Below the pieces are notes generated by a model, which was not told the origin of the DNA, did no database searches, and was given only the letters and a program-made list of their open reading frames with translations. This document shows positions 8,912 to 16,370 of a stretch of DNA of 31,104 bases, piece after piece (position 1 is the first letter of the stretch; each line of letters begins with the position of its first letter). The DNA lies in NCBI GenBank assembly GCA_034679985.1, contig JAXITR010000022.1, positions 1 to 31,104 of the forward strand, read 5' to 3'. Position numbers and translations under genes: made by a program. This DNA is from CAMDTE01 sp034679985. Lineage in GTDB: Bacteria; Bacteroidota; Bacteroidia; Flavobacteriales; Schleiferiaceae.

Positions 8912-8919
8912 TACTTTCG
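8912..8919 (+). promoter_or_regulatory. Near-leaderless -7 box before the SDR gene
   Basis: TACTTTCG is one mismatch from TAnnTTTG and lies 4 nt before the ATG at 8924 (TACTTTCGCATCATG). It supports that ATG over an in-frame TTG at 8906, which lies upstream of the box. No -33 TTG is present at a good distance. Confidence 0.4.
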
Positions 8920-8923
8920 CATC

Positions 8924-9712
8924 ATGCTGCACGATTTGACGAACAAAACAGTTTTGGTGGGCGGAAGCACCCAGGGCATCGGATGGGCCGTGGCCCTGAA
9001 ATTGGCTGAACGCGGCGCACGCGTGGTGCTTTTGGCCCGCAACGAAGACCGATTGCGCGCCGCGGCAGCCCAACTGCCCACCCCTGCGCAACAACAACAC
9101 ACGTACCTGGTGGCGGACTACGCCCAGCCGGACCAAGTTGCGGCTGCCGCGAACGCCTTTTTGGCCGCGGGCAATACCGTGCACATCTTGGTCAACAACA
9201 CCGGCGGCCCCGCCGCCGGCCCCATCTTGGACGCCCAGCCCGACGCCTTCGTGGCCGCCTTCCAACAGCACTTGATCAACAACCAGCGCCTCGCCCAGGC
9301 CGTGGTTCCCGGCATGCGCGCCAGCGGATACGGTCGGATCGTGAACATCATCAGCACCAGCGTTAAAGTACCCTTGCACGGATTGGGCGTCAGCAACACC
9401 GTGCGCGCCGCGGTGGGCAATTGGTCCAAGACCCTGGCCAACGAACTGGCAGCGGACGGCATCACCGTCAACAACGTACTGCCCGGCGCCACCCAAACCG
9501 AACGACTCACCGCCATCATCGACGGAAGGGCCGCGCGCACCGGCCGCACCTCCGCCGAGGTTTCCCAAGAAATGATCGACGAAGTGCCCATGCGCCGCTT
9601 TGCGCAACCCGCAGAAATCGCAGCCGCCGTGGCCTTCCTGGCCTCCCCGGATGCCGCCTACATCACCGGCATCAACATTCCGGTCGACGGCGGTCGCACG
9701 CCCAACTTGTAA
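8924..9712 (+). CDS. Atypical SDR-family oxidoreductase
   Basis: 262 residues with a Rossmann fold. The cofactor loop is GGSTQGIG (residues 13-20, normally TGxxxGIG) and the NNAG motif reads NNTGG. The serine of the active site is kept (NIISTSVK), but the position of the catalytic Tyr-x-x-x-Lys reads Ser-Asn-Thr-Val-Arg (GLGVSNTVRAAV). Both Tyr and Lys are thus replaced. Such SDRs, resembling ketoacyl-ACP reductases but lacking the full tetrad, form a recognised subgroup whose reaction is not settled. The C-terminal PVDGGRTPNL is typical of FabG-like SDRs. It is followed after 20 nt by the aldehyde dehydrogenase, so the pair probably acts in one catabolic pathway. A link to aromatic or tryptophan catabolism is inferred from that neighbour only. 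Confidence 0.9.
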   Translation: MLHDLTNKTVLVGGSTQGIGWAVALKLAERGARVVLLARNEDRLRAAAAQLPTPAQQQHTYLVADYAQPDQVAAAANAFLAAGNTVHILVNNTGGPAAGPILDAQPDAFVAAFQQHLINNQRLAQAVVPGMRASGYGRIVNIISTSVKVPLHGLGVSNTVRAAVGNWSKTLANELAADGITVNNVLPGATQTERLTAIIDGRAARTGRTSAEVSQEMIDEVPMRRFAQPAEIAAAVAFLASPDAAYITGINIPVDGGRTPNL

Positions 9713-9732
9713 GTCGGCAAAACGCAACTGAA

Positions 9733-11187
9733 ATGGACCTACTCAACTGGATCAACGGTGCCTTCGTGGAACCCGCCACCGGCCGCTATTTGGACAACGT
9801 GGAGCCCGCTACCGGCGAGGTATACGGCCGAATTCCGGATTCCGGCCCCGAAGACGTGCGCCGCGCGGTAGCCGCTGCCAAAGCAGCATTCCCAGCCTGG
9901 TCCCGCCTCACCTCCGCCGAGCGCAGCCGCATCTTGCTCCGCGTTTCCGACGGCATCGCCGCCCGTCTGGACGAATTGGCCGCGGCCGAGTCCAAGGACA
10001 ACGGCAAACCCCTGAAGTTGGCCACCACCGTGGACATCCCCCGCGCCCGAGACAACTTTGCCTTCTACGCCACCGCCATCCTCCACGACCACTCGGAAAC
10101 CCACGACATGGGCGTCTCCGGCTTCAACTACACCCTGCGCCGCCCCATTGGCGTGGCGGCCTGCATCAGCCCGTGGAACCTGCCCCTCTACCTCTTCACC
10201 TGGAAGATCGCCCCAGCCCTCGCGGCGGGCAACACCGTGGTAGCCAAACCCTCGGAAGTCACGCCCGTCACCGCCTACCTCTTGGCCCAAATTTGTGCCG
10301 ACGCCGGCTTGCCCAATGGCGTTTTGAACATCATCCACGGCACGGGAGCCGGCCTCGGTGAGGCCCTGGTAACCCACCCGGACGTCCCCGTCATTTCCTT
10401 CACCGGCGGCACCGTAACCGGCGCCAAAATCAGCGCCCAAGCCGCGCCCCTCTTCAAAAAACTCAGCTTGGAGCTGGGCGGCAAAAACCCCAACATCATC
10501 TTTGCGGACTGCGACTTCGACGAAATGCTGCGCACCACCGTGCGTTCCTCCTTTGCCAACCAAGGCCAAATTTGCCTCTGCGGCAGCCGCATCCTCGTAG
10601 AGCGCTCGTTGTACCCCCGCTTCCTACAAGCCTTCACCGAGCGCGTCCGCGCCCTCCGCGTGGGCGACCCCGCCAGCGACACCACCCAAATAGGCGCCGT
10701 CGTGAGCGAAGCTCACTTGCACAAAATCCTGTCCTACATTGAGTTAGCGAAGGAAGAAGGCGGGGAAGTACTCTGCGGCGGCCACCGCGTACAGCTGGAC
10801 GGCCCGCATGCCAACGGCTTTTTTATCGCGCCCACCGTCATCACCAACCTCACGCAATCCTGCCGCACCAACCAGGAGGAAATCTTTGGCCCCGTCGTCA
10901 CGGTACAGCCTTTTGATACCGAGGAGGAAGCGATCGATCTCGCCAACGCTACCCAATACGGCCTGGCGGCAACCGTCTGGACCTCCAACCTCCAACGCGC
11001 GCACCGCGTGGCTTCGGAAGTGGAATCCGGCATCGTGTGGGTCAACTGCTGGCTCGTCCGCGACCTCCGCACGCCCTTCGGCGGCATCAAATCCAGCGGC
11101 GTCGGCCGCGAAGGCGGCTTTGAAGCGCTCCGCTTCTTCACCGAACCCAAGAATATTTGCATTGCATTAGCACCTGGGGCGCACTGA
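9733..11187 (+). CDS. Aldehyde dehydrogenase, (amino/hydroxy)muconic semialdehyde type
   Basis: 484 residues, a normal length for NAD(P)-dependent aldehyde dehydrogenases. Catalytic residues are in place: N149 (ISPWNLP), K172 (AKPSE), E247 (LELGGKNPN) and nucleophile C281 (GQICLCGSR). The C-terminal WLVRDLRTPFGGIKSSGVG followed by REGG is characteristic of the ALDH8 / 2-hydroxymuconic- and 2-aminomuconic-semialdehyde dehydrogenases (DmpC/AmnC-like). These oxidise ring-cleavage semialdehydes of catechol or 3-hydroxyanthranilate pathways. The exact substrate is inferred. The start at 9733 gives the standard N-terminus (MDLLNWINGAFVEP); the frame stays open far upstream, but that is a shadow of the SDR gene. 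It ends the unit with the SDR, and a strong hairpin lies about 30 nt past the stop. Confidence 0.93.
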   Translation: MDLLNWINGAFVEPATGRYLDNVEPATGEVYGRIPDSGPEDVRRAVAAAKAAFPAWSRLTSAERSRILLRVSDGIAARLDELAAAESKDNGKPLKLATTVDIPRARDNFAFYATAILHDHSETHDMGVSGFNYTLRRPIGVAACISPWNLPLYLFTWKIAPALAAGNTVVAKPSEVTPVTAYLLAQICADAGLPNGVLNIIHGTGAGLGEALVTHPDVPVISFTGGTVTGAKISAQAAPLFKKLSLELGGKNPNIIFADCDFDEMLRTTVRSSFANQGQICLCGSRILVERSLYPRFLQAFTERVRALRVGDPASDTTQIGAVVSEAHLHKILSYIELAKEEGGEVLCGGHRVQLDGPHANGFFIAPTVITNLTQSCRTNQEEIFGPVVTVQPFDTEEEAIDLANATQYGLAATVWTSNLQRAHRVASEVESGIVWVNCWLVRDLRTPFGGIKSSGVGREGGFEALRFFTEPKNICIALAPGAH

Positions 11188-11218
11188 TAGCGGGGCTGGC
11201 CAGAGGCCTATCAAAACA

Positions 11219-11243
11219 AAGGGCGGCCCGTAGGGCCGCCCTT
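11219..11243 (+). terminator. Strong hairpin after the aldehyde dehydrogenase gene
   Basis: A perfect 11-bp stem (AAGGGCGGCCC with GGGCCGCCCTT) around a 3-nt loop GTA. It is GC-rich and followed only by a short T-poor run (TTCTCG), so it could be an intrinsic terminator of the SDR-ALDH unit or serve both strands. Confidence 0.7.
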
Positions 11244-11298
11244 CTCGATTCAGGGTTGGAAAACGAACATTAACACAAAAATCACCCCTTGTCCTGAA

Positions 11299-11320
11299 TC
11301 TACTCGTACGTTGGAGTAGA
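11299..11320. terminator. Hairpin downstream of the CotH gene
   Basis: A perfect 7-bp stem TCTACTC/GAGTAGA with an 8-nt loop, about 90 nt past the minus-strand CotH stop. There is no T-run, so a role in termination or 3'-end stability is only possible. The rest of the 225-nt gap between the two convergent genes shows nothing else recognisable. Confidence 0.3.
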
Positions 11321-11412
11321 GGCAAAAAGGATGCCAAAGGTTGCAGCGGGGATGTTAATTTTATTGCCCAACCGCCCTGTGGGGAACGTAAATAGGGCTT
11401 TAAGGTAGAAAC

Positions 11413-13695
11413 TTAGGGCAGGCGAACGGTTCGTTCCGCACCCAGAAAAAGGCCGTCGGCCGTGTACGTCCAAACCCGAAATCCGGGCGGAAAATCGTCG
11501 GTCAAAGGAACGTGGGACGATGCGGGCAGAGTCCATTCTGCGAGCCATTCGCCCGATGCCGTGTGCAATGTAGCGCGCACGGGAAACGGATGAGGATTGG
11601 CTGCCGTCAGTTCCCGGCCGTGGGGATTGGGGTACACCACGGGCACGGTATCCGGCAAAACCGCGTTGGGTTCATTGGGCGCACAAGGCGTGCCGGGACG
11701 CGCTAAGCCCCACAAGGCGTGGCCGTCGGTCAATCGGGCATAGGTGGTTCCTTCCGGAAGTGCAGGATAGCGAAGGACGTCAACGGGGAGGTACGGAGCC
11801 AGGGTGTCTGGACGGTACAACAAAACCACCCATTCTCCGCTGGAGCTCAGCCCAAAGGGACGGTTGAGGGTGTCGGACAGGTCCAAGCATCGGCGCTCGC
11901 CCGGATTTACCGTTTGCGCAGGAAGAGCATAGGGATTGGTGCCGGTGGAGTCGTTGGAAACGGCGAAATTCCCCAAATTCAACGGGGCGCTCCCGTGGTG
12001 GTAGACCTCCAAAAAGTCCGGATGGCGGGCGCCAACTTCATTGAAAATCAATCCTTCCGACCGGTGCAGGGGCACGGTTTGCGGGGAGCACGGCAAGCGA
12101 GCGGTGCGGTTTCCGTTGGTTTGGGCCCAGAATTGACCGCTCAATTGATCCGTGTGCAATGGGGGGAGAAAGGACCCCGTCCAGCGTTGTTCTTGCGGCT
12201 GAAAGGTTAACCACGCGGTGTCTGAAGCGGCTCCCAAAGCCCCGCCCGCAGAAGAAGTGTCTGCGTTCCAAATCCAACCCACCCGAGCCACCGGTTGCAC
12301 ACCATCTACCCCAGTGCTGAGTTCAATGGGTACAGAGGAGCTGGCGGCGCGTACCTGCGGATCGCGGAACAGAGGAGCTCCGCTGGGGGTGGTTAATTGC
12401 TGTGCGGTGTTGAGGTTTCGTTTGAACAAATACGGGAGGATGCCTTCCTTGGCGTGCGCGCCAATGGTGGCGGTGTAGCCCAGGTTGAATTGCTGAAACG
12501 TGTAGCCGTAGTCTGCCGGACGGTAGGGGTCCAGGGCCGCGAAGGGCGCAATTTGGTCCCGGATTTGGAGGATTTGGGTACGGAATTCCGGCGCGTAGAG
12601 GAGGTCGTTGGCGGCCTTCAAGTAGTACGTGAAGCGCTGGCGCAGCTCCTCGTTGGCCATCAATCTGCCGTACAGCGGAAAGCCTGTGTTGCCCCACTGG
12701 TAGACGTTTTTGGAAGTCCAGTCGATGCCAAACCAGTCAATGCCCATCGTGTTGTCCAGGTCGTACAAAAGGAAGTGAAATTTGCCGTCCGACGGATCCC
12801 GGTACAGGTAGTAGTTGTTGTTGTTGACGGCGTAGTTGTCCCAATGCCCCAAGCTGATTTCCACGGCCAAGGTGAGCAGGTATTCGTTGACGTCCAGCAG
12901 TGTGTCCAGGGCGCAGAGCAGATCGGCATCCGGGGTTTGGTTCAAAAGCTGAATGAAGGTGGCCAGATCCGAGTAATCGTCTTGTTCCGTGTTGGTTTTC
13001 AGCTCGTAGGCGCGTCTGCCGCCGGCGATGAACTTGTAGTCGTTGGGGTTGGTGGAGCGGAATTGTAGGGGAGCGGGGTACAAACACTTGTAGAGGTTGC
13101 CGTCGTCGGTTCCATACCGATGCTGCACGTAGTCGTCGTTGAGGTGTTCTATGTTGGCGTACACGCCGAAGTAGGTGCCGTTGACGTACAAGGCCACGTG
13201 GTTGACGCGGGCGGCGGCGAGGCCCATGCGGCGCGCAAAGTTCCACCCAATTCGCGCGCGTGCCACGGTGGGGTCGTTGTGTTCGCCGTTGAGGTTCAGA
13301 TCTTTAACGCCTTGCCACCGGGTGCCGGGCGCAAAGGTGTTGAAGGAAATTTTGAACGACTTTTTCCCCGAATACCGCGAGGTGTTGCCCTTCAAACGGA
13401 AGCCCACCAGTCCCACAGAATCGCGCAAACCGTTGCCCTGCCAGCGGAACTGAGCGCGCCACTCGCGGTCGGAAGTGACGTCGGACAAAATGCGTTGAAG
13501 GGTGTCTGCCGGCAGCCAAACGTCCACGCGCGGCACGGTGCTGTCTGCGTACACAATCCCCGCCTCCGGATTGTGCGCAAAAGGGAAGGCCGGATTTTGG
13601 CCCGACACCGGTTGCACCGCTGCAGCCAGAAGTCCGATCAAAGTCAGCGTGCTGCGAAACCACAGGGGGAAAGGACGACAAGACCGGCGGAACAT
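11413..13695 (-). CDS. CotH-kinase family exoprotein with lamin-tail domain
   Basis: 760 residues. There is a signal peptide (hydrophobic 14-30, cut near SGQ), then a CotH-type domain of about residues 50-410. Diagnostic segments are FRLKGNTSRYSGKKSFKISF, DLNLNGEHNDPT, HWDNYAVNNNNYYLYRDP and FLLYDLDNTMGID (D312 and D314). CotH proteins are secreted protein kinases or spore-coat-like proteins; the substrate here is unknown. Around 560-690 is a lamin-tail-like beta-sandwich (LIFNEVGARHPDFLEVYH ... GEWVVLLYRPD). The C-terminus (VYPNPHGRELTAANPHPFPV ... RTVRLP) resembles a divergent T9SS type A sorting tail, which would send the protein to the surface. It is transcribed alone, convergent with the aldehyde dehydrogenase gene, from a near-leaderless promoter box. 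Confidence 0.88.
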   Translation of the reverse strand: MFRRSCRPFPLWFRSTLTLIGLLAAAVQPVSGQNPAFPFAHNPEAGIVYADSTVPRVDVWLPADTLQRILSDVTSDREWRAQFRWQGNGLRDSVGLVGFRLKGNTSRYSGKKSFKISFNTFAPGTRWQGVKDLNLNGEHNDPTVARARIGWNFARRMGLAAARVNHVALYVNGTYFGVYANIEHLNDDYVQHRYGTDDGNLYKCLYPAPLQFRSTNPNDYKFIAGGRRAYELKTNTEQDDYSDLATFIQLLNQTPDADLLCALDTLLDVNEYLLTLAVEISLGHWDNYAVNNNNYYLYRDPSDGKFHFLLYDLDNTMGIDWFGIDWTSKNVYQWGNTGFPLYGRLMANEELRQRFTYYLKAANDLLYAPEFRTQILQIRDQIAPFAALDPYRPADYGYTFQQFNLGYTATIGAHAKEGILPYLFKRNLNTAQQLTTPSGAPLFRDPQVRAASSSVPIELSTGVDGVQPVARVGWIWNADTSSAGGALGAASDTAWLTFQPQEQRWTGSFLPPLHTDQLSGQFWAQTNGNRTARLPCSPQTVPLHRSEGLIFNEVGARHPDFLEVYHHGSAPLNLGNFAVSNDSTGTNPYALPAQTVNPGERRCLDLSDTLNRPFGLSSSGEWVVLLYRPDTLAPYLPVDVLRYPALPEGTTYARLTDGHALWGLARPGTPCAPNEPNAVLPDTVPVVYPNPHGRELTAANPHPFPVRATLHTASGEWLAEWTLPASSHVPLTDDFPPGFRVWTYTADGLFLGAERTVRLP

Positions 13696-13699
13696 GCCC

Positions 13700-13707
13700 C
13701 TAAGGTA
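13700..13707 (-). promoter_or_regulatory. Near-leaderless -7 box before the CotH gene
   Basis: On the minus strand TACCTTAG followed by GGGC and the ATG at 13695. The 11 bases TTAGGGGCATG are identical to those at the start of the gene at 5479, which supports a shared promoter and start-site arrangement. Confidence 0.4.
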
Positions 13708-13725
13708 GGGAGGATTGGGGGAAGC

Positions 13726-14706
13726 TTAGGCCCCCTGCGTTAGCTTCTTCAGCTTCGCTCGGTACCCCTGCAGGTAGCTGCGTTGGATGCGCTCCTTGAG
13801 GAAGGATGCTTGAACGAGTTGCTCCACGGCGTCGGATTTTGAAACTAGGGCGGCGAGGATGGCTTGGGATTGTTTCTCCGGAATGCCGGCGCGGTCCGCA
13901 AGTTTTTGAAATTGTTTCGCAACGGAGCCTTGTGCGGCATTCGGCGGGAGCAGTCCAAATTCCAAGGCGAAGTCCCGGTCCTCCACATGAATGCGGCTGT
14001 TCAAAAGGTCGTAGGCCGGACTCAATTTAAAATCCCCTTGGGGCGTCTCGACGATGGAGAAGTTCTTCAAGTGGGCGTCTCCGTTGGAGAATAAATAATT
14101 GAAAACAAGCAGTTTATACAGTTTCAACGACTCTACTTTGTAGCTGGGAAGGTACTCCCGCAGGAGTTCAAAGAGGTCCCAATAACTGCCCCGGTATTTG
14201 TAGTCTGCTCCGTGCGTTTGCGGGCTCACACCGGCGAGGGAGGCAAAATCCTCCTGCGCCCATTTTCGGCCGTCGGGCATCCGATCAAAGCGTTTGGTGA
14301 GGTAGGCGGGGTCTCCGTTTCCAAAAAAGACCAAGGCGTTCTCCGCGGTTTCCAGGCCAAATACTTGGCTGGCCAGCTGCATGGTCAGGTGCTCGTTGGC
14401 CGGCATCTGGTCCGCATTTTTTGCACCGCTGGGAATGGGTTTGAGGATGTGCGTGCCCGCTTCGCCCTCCTGGGTCAGTCGGATCTTGTTTTTCACTTGA
14501 ATCAGCGAAAATTTCTCTTGCACGCCGGAAAGGGAGATGCGCGCGGCATTTTCCCCAAACGCATCCGCATCGGCCCCGACGGTCTGCAACGAGGCATAAG
14601 GCAGCACGTGGCTGACTTTGTTCCCGCCGAACACGCGTTTGAGGCACGTTCTGCTGTAGGCGTTAAATCCGGGGGCCAGAGTGCCGGGGCATCGCGTTGG
14701 TTCCAT
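13726..14706 (-). CDS. hipT: HipT-like serine/threonine kinase toxin (HipA C-terminal domain)
   Basis: 326 residues: the kinase core of HipA without the N-terminal subdomain, which is encoded separately upstream. The Gly-rich loop reads ISLSGVQEKFSL (57-68), with S58 and S60 giving a Ser-x-Ser pair like the autophosphorylated SIS of HipT. The ATP-binding Lys is K89 (THILKP), the catalytic loop is NGDAHLKNFS with D210, and the metal-binding Asp is D233 (LSPAYDLLNS). All kinase residues look intact. HipA/HipT kinases phosphorylate aminoacyl-tRNA synthetases (GltX or TrpS) and halt translation; the target here is unknown. It is the third gene of a hipB-hipS-hipT order, 9 nt after hipS. The N-terminal CPGTLAPGFNAYSRTCLKR segment is usual for these kinases, supporting the ATG at 14706. 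Confidence 0.92.
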   Translation of the reverse strand: MEPTRCPGTLAPGFNAYSRTCLKRVFGGNKVSHVLPYASLQTVGADADAFGENAARISLSGVQEKFSLIQVKNKIRLTQEGEAGTHILKPIPSGAKNADQMPANEHLTMQLASQVFGLETAENALVFFGNGDPAYLTKRFDRMPDGRKWAQEDFASLAGVSPQTHGADYKYRGSYWDLFELLREYLPSYKVESLKLYKLLVFNYLFSNGDAHLKNFSIVETPQGDFKLSPAYDLLNSRIHVEDRDFALEFGLLPPNAAQGSVAKQFQKLADRAGIPEKQSQAILAALVSKSDAVEQLVQASFLKERIQRSYLQGYRAKLKKLTQGA

Positions 14707-14715
14707 GTGTGTGCA

Positions 14716-15039
14716 TTAAACGTTTGGAACGACTTTGACGGCGCCTACAGTGTCTTGCCCCGCGACTTCCAACAACAGGCCGAAGTAATCTTCGGGGTCG
14801 ATCCGTTTGGCGCGGCACAGCAAACGTTTGTTGGCCCCTTCCGGAATCAGGTTGAAAAAGAAGGGAAATAGCGTGCGGGATTCAAATTCCAATGCTGCTT
14901 TGGGCAGGGTCAGACTGATCGACGGTTTGCGCGGGTCCATCAGCCAGGCGGGGTCGTAGCTGAAGTGGAAGCCCCCGTGGTCCAACTGGCTCACGTAGCC
15001 CGCCAGTTGATCTTTGTAGTAAACACTCCCGGACCTCAC
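14716..15039 (-). CDS. hipS: HipS-like protein (separate HipA N-terminal subdomain)
   Basis: 107 residues matching the N-subdomain 1 of HipA: an early YYKDQLAGYVSQ strand pair, FSYDPAWL, PSISLTLP, LFPFFFNLIPEG and DYFGLLLEVAGQDTVGAVKV. In tripartite HipBST systems this small protein, rather than HipB, is the antitoxin that neutralises the kinase. The start is a GTG that overlaps the hipB stop (GTGA), so the two are translationally coupled. It is followed after 9 nt by the kinase gene. Calling it an antitoxin is inference from gene order and domain split. The alternative is a mere gene fission of an ordinary hipA, but the intact ends of both halves speak against a recent break. Confidence 0.88.
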   Translation of the reverse strand: MRSGSVYYKDQLAGYVSQLDHGGFHFSYDPAWLMDPRKPSISLTLPKAALEFESRTLFPFFFNLIPEGANKRLLCRAKRIDPEDYFGLLLEVAGQDTVGAVKVVPNV

Positions 15040-15254
15040 GACCGTGGGAGTTGTTTGACTTGAAGGACCAGCTCCAAGCCGAGTACGTCGGCCAGTTCCG
15101 ACAGCGTGGCAAAGGTGGGGTTGGCCTTGCCGCCCTCCAGTTGTTTGAGGGTCCGAAGCCCCACGCCGGAAAGGTCCGCCAAGGTTTCTTGCGTGATCTT
15201 CAGGGTTTCCCTGCGCTCTTTAATTTGCCGAACGAGATCGTGAAGGGGCATCAT
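15036..15254 (-). CDS. hipB: HipB-like XRE-family DNA-binding protein
   Basis: 72 residues, almost wholly an HTH_3 (Cro/C1) domain: KERRETLKITQETLADLSGVGLRT followed by LKQLEGGKANPTFATL, then a hydrophobic dimerisation strand LGLELVLQV. It should bind and repress the operon's own promoter. It is the first gene of the unit and overlaps hipS by 4 nt. A 7-bp inverted repeat flanks the predicted promoter 2-39 nt upstream of its ATG and is the obvious candidate operator. Whether it also contributes to neutralising the kinase cannot be seen. Confidence 0.9.
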   Translation of the reverse strand: MMPLHDLVRQIKERRETLKITQETLADLSGVGLRTLKQLEGGKANPTFATLSELADVLGLELVLQVKQLPRS

Positions 15255-15255
15255 A

Positions 15256-15293
15256 CTGCTCGATTTAGTGCAAAAATAGCGAACACCGAGCAG
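15256..15293. promoter_or_regulatory. Candidate HipB operator flanking the hip promoter
   Basis: CTGCTCG at 15256-15262 and its exact inverse CGAGCAG at 15287-15293, centres 31 bp apart (about three helix turns). Between them, on the minus strand, lies the promoter box TATTTTTG (15271-15278), an exact TAnnTTTG match. Binding of HipB dimers at both arms would cover the promoter. Confidence 0.55.
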
Positions 15294-15308
15294 AGTTCAT
15301 TGAAAAGA

Positions 15309-15320
15309 GCATTTAAATGC
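15309..15320. repeat. 12-bp palindrome upstream of hipBST
   Basis: GCATTTAAATGC is a perfect palindrome in the 222-nt gap between hipB and the hig genes. It could be a further regulatory site or chance. Nothing else with clear coding or RNA character was seen in this gap. Confidence 0.25.
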
Positions 15321-15476
15321 ACTTTGATTCGTGTTTTTCTTTGATAGCCTCTGAAAAACACAAAAAAGAGCGGTTTAAGGCACTCTATGGTGCATTTTTT
15401 CGCGGGCGCTTACCGTACGCGTGCGGGTTGGTACGGGTTAGGCACGACATGGTGATGGTGAGGAATCCGGTATTCT

Positions 15477-15806
15477 TTAATGCGGAACGGTCAATTCCTC
15501 CGGGGTTTCTGGCAGGCGAATCTGAACCTCTAATTTACCGGACAAGCCCTGTTCAACAATCTTCTTCAGGGTTGACAACCGAACTTCTTTAACGTTATTC
15601 TCGATTTTGGAAATGTACCCTTTGTTTGTGCCGCAACGATGTGCAACTTCTTCTTGAGTCAATCCCATTGCCGTTCTGGCTTCGTAGAGAACATGTCCGA
15701 TTTTAAATTCCTCATAACCAGCCTCAAATTCATCGCGAATTTCACAGCCGGGCATCCCGTATTCACGACCAATGAACTCATCGAGGGTTTCAAGTTTCTT
15801 GCTCAT
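15477..15806 (-). CDS. higA: HigA-like XRE-family antitoxin
   Basis: 109 residues: an N-terminal arm (LDEFIGREYGMPG), then a Cro/C1-type HTH of about 38-95 (ARTAMGLTQEEVAHRCGTNK followed by GYISKIENN). Together with the preceding RelE-family gene it forms a HigBA-type toxin-antitoxin pair in the toxin-first order. The start overlaps the end of the toxin frame by 17 nt, which is common in these pairs. It should neutralise the toxin by direct binding and repress the shared promoter, where inverted repeats are visible. The local base composition is more AT-rich than the flanking metabolic genes, fitting a mobile module. Confidence 0.92.
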   Translation of the reverse strand: MSKKLETLDEFIGREYGMPGCEIRDEFEAGYEEFKIGHVLYEARTAMGLTQEEVAHRCGTNKGYISKIENNVKEVRLSTLKKIVEQGLSGKLEVQIRLPETPEELTVPH

Positions 15807-16134
15807 ACCGTGTTTTGATTATTTGCGCTCTTGTGATTTCTTGTCTGGGTGTTTTTGCCGTTTTCTTTTGAAAGCCATTCAGAAGGACCAACTCTTTCAT
15901 TTTTGAAAGTACCGCAAAAATTCGGTAAGCGTTTCCGCCAATGGAAATTCGAATTTCGAAAAGGCCCGGTACTCCGGCAATGGGTTTGAAATGTTCTCGG
16001 GTTAAGACCGTATTTGTTTCCATTAAACGAAGGGTCCAAAGGACCTTTTGTCGTGACTTACTATCGAGCTGTTCAAAAAAACGGTGAAAGTGGTCTTCGA
16101 AAAAAACCACGGTCCGCACTTTCACTTCAGCCAT
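15790..16134 (-). CDS. higB: HigB-like RelE/ParE-family toxin
   Basis: 114 residues of the RelE/HigB fold, a ribosome-dependent mRNA endonuclease family. Segments are VVFFEDHFHRFFEQLDSK, FKPIAGVPGLFEIRISI, NAYRIFAVL and LVLLNGFQKKTAKTPRQEI followed by an alpha-helix RAQIIKTRY, the usual order of the phage-Gp49/HigB group. The ATG at 16134 is chosen; a TTG five codons upstream would overlap the promoter box that ends 5 nt before this ATG. It is the first gene of the pair and overlaps the antitoxin gene by 17 nt. The activity is inferred from the family. Confidence 0.92.
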   Translation of the reverse strand: MAEVKVRTVVFFEDHFHRFFEQLDSKSRQKVLWTLRLMETNTVLTREHFKPIAGVPGLFEIRISIGGNAYRIFAVLSKMKELVLLNGFQKKTAKTPRQEITRAQIIKTRYEQET

Positions 16135-16138
16135 GATG

Positions 16139-16178
16139 TAAAAATACAACAGGTTGTCCGAATAGACAACTTTGTCGT
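16139..16178 (-). promoter_or_regulatory. higBA promoter with overlapping inverted repeats
   Basis: On the minus strand a -7 box TATTTTTA (16139-16146) ends 4 nt before the higB ATG. Directly upstream are alternating half-sites: ACAAC-AG-GTTGT, and a perfect GTTGTC-N6-GACAAC (16153-16170), followed by TTTGTCGT. This is a plausible binding site for HigA or the HigBA complex and would block the promoter. Confidence 0.55.
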
Positions 16179-16312
16179 AAAATTATTACAGTAAGATTGG
16201 AGCGAAGTGCCTTAAGGCTCAGTCGTGTGAATAGATGCATCAAGCACGCCCAGTACCGTTTTCATGCGGATCAAGGTTTCGGAAGTTTTTCATTTGCTGT
16301 AGCGTACACCCC

Positions 16313-16339
16313 AACCTCCCTCACTAACAATAGGAGGTT
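16313..16339. promoter_or_regulatory. Inverted repeat upstream of the WYL gene (candidate operator, copy 1)
   Basis: AACCTCC and GGAGGTT form a 7-bp inverted repeat with 13 nt between them (spacer CTCACTAACAATA). The same ACCTCC-N13-GGAGGT, with a spacer sharing C-x-C-ACTA, occurs before the next gene at 17311. It lies about 70 nt before the WYL start codon, where no gene ends nearby on this strand, so a terminator role is unlikely. The rest of the 240-nt gap shows no gene. Confidence 0.5.
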
Positions 16340-16370
16340 TGCGGCTTCCTTGAAAAAACTCCCAAAATCC

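Noticed and set aside
9421..9732. An upstream extension of the aldehyde dehydrogenase frame
   Set aside because: It is basic, low-complexity translation of the SDR gene in another frame; the ATG at 9733 gives the normal ALDH start.
15317..15592. A 91-codon plus-strand frame between the hip and hig loci
   Set aside because: Its second half is antisense to higA and the first half has no recognisable feature or promoter.
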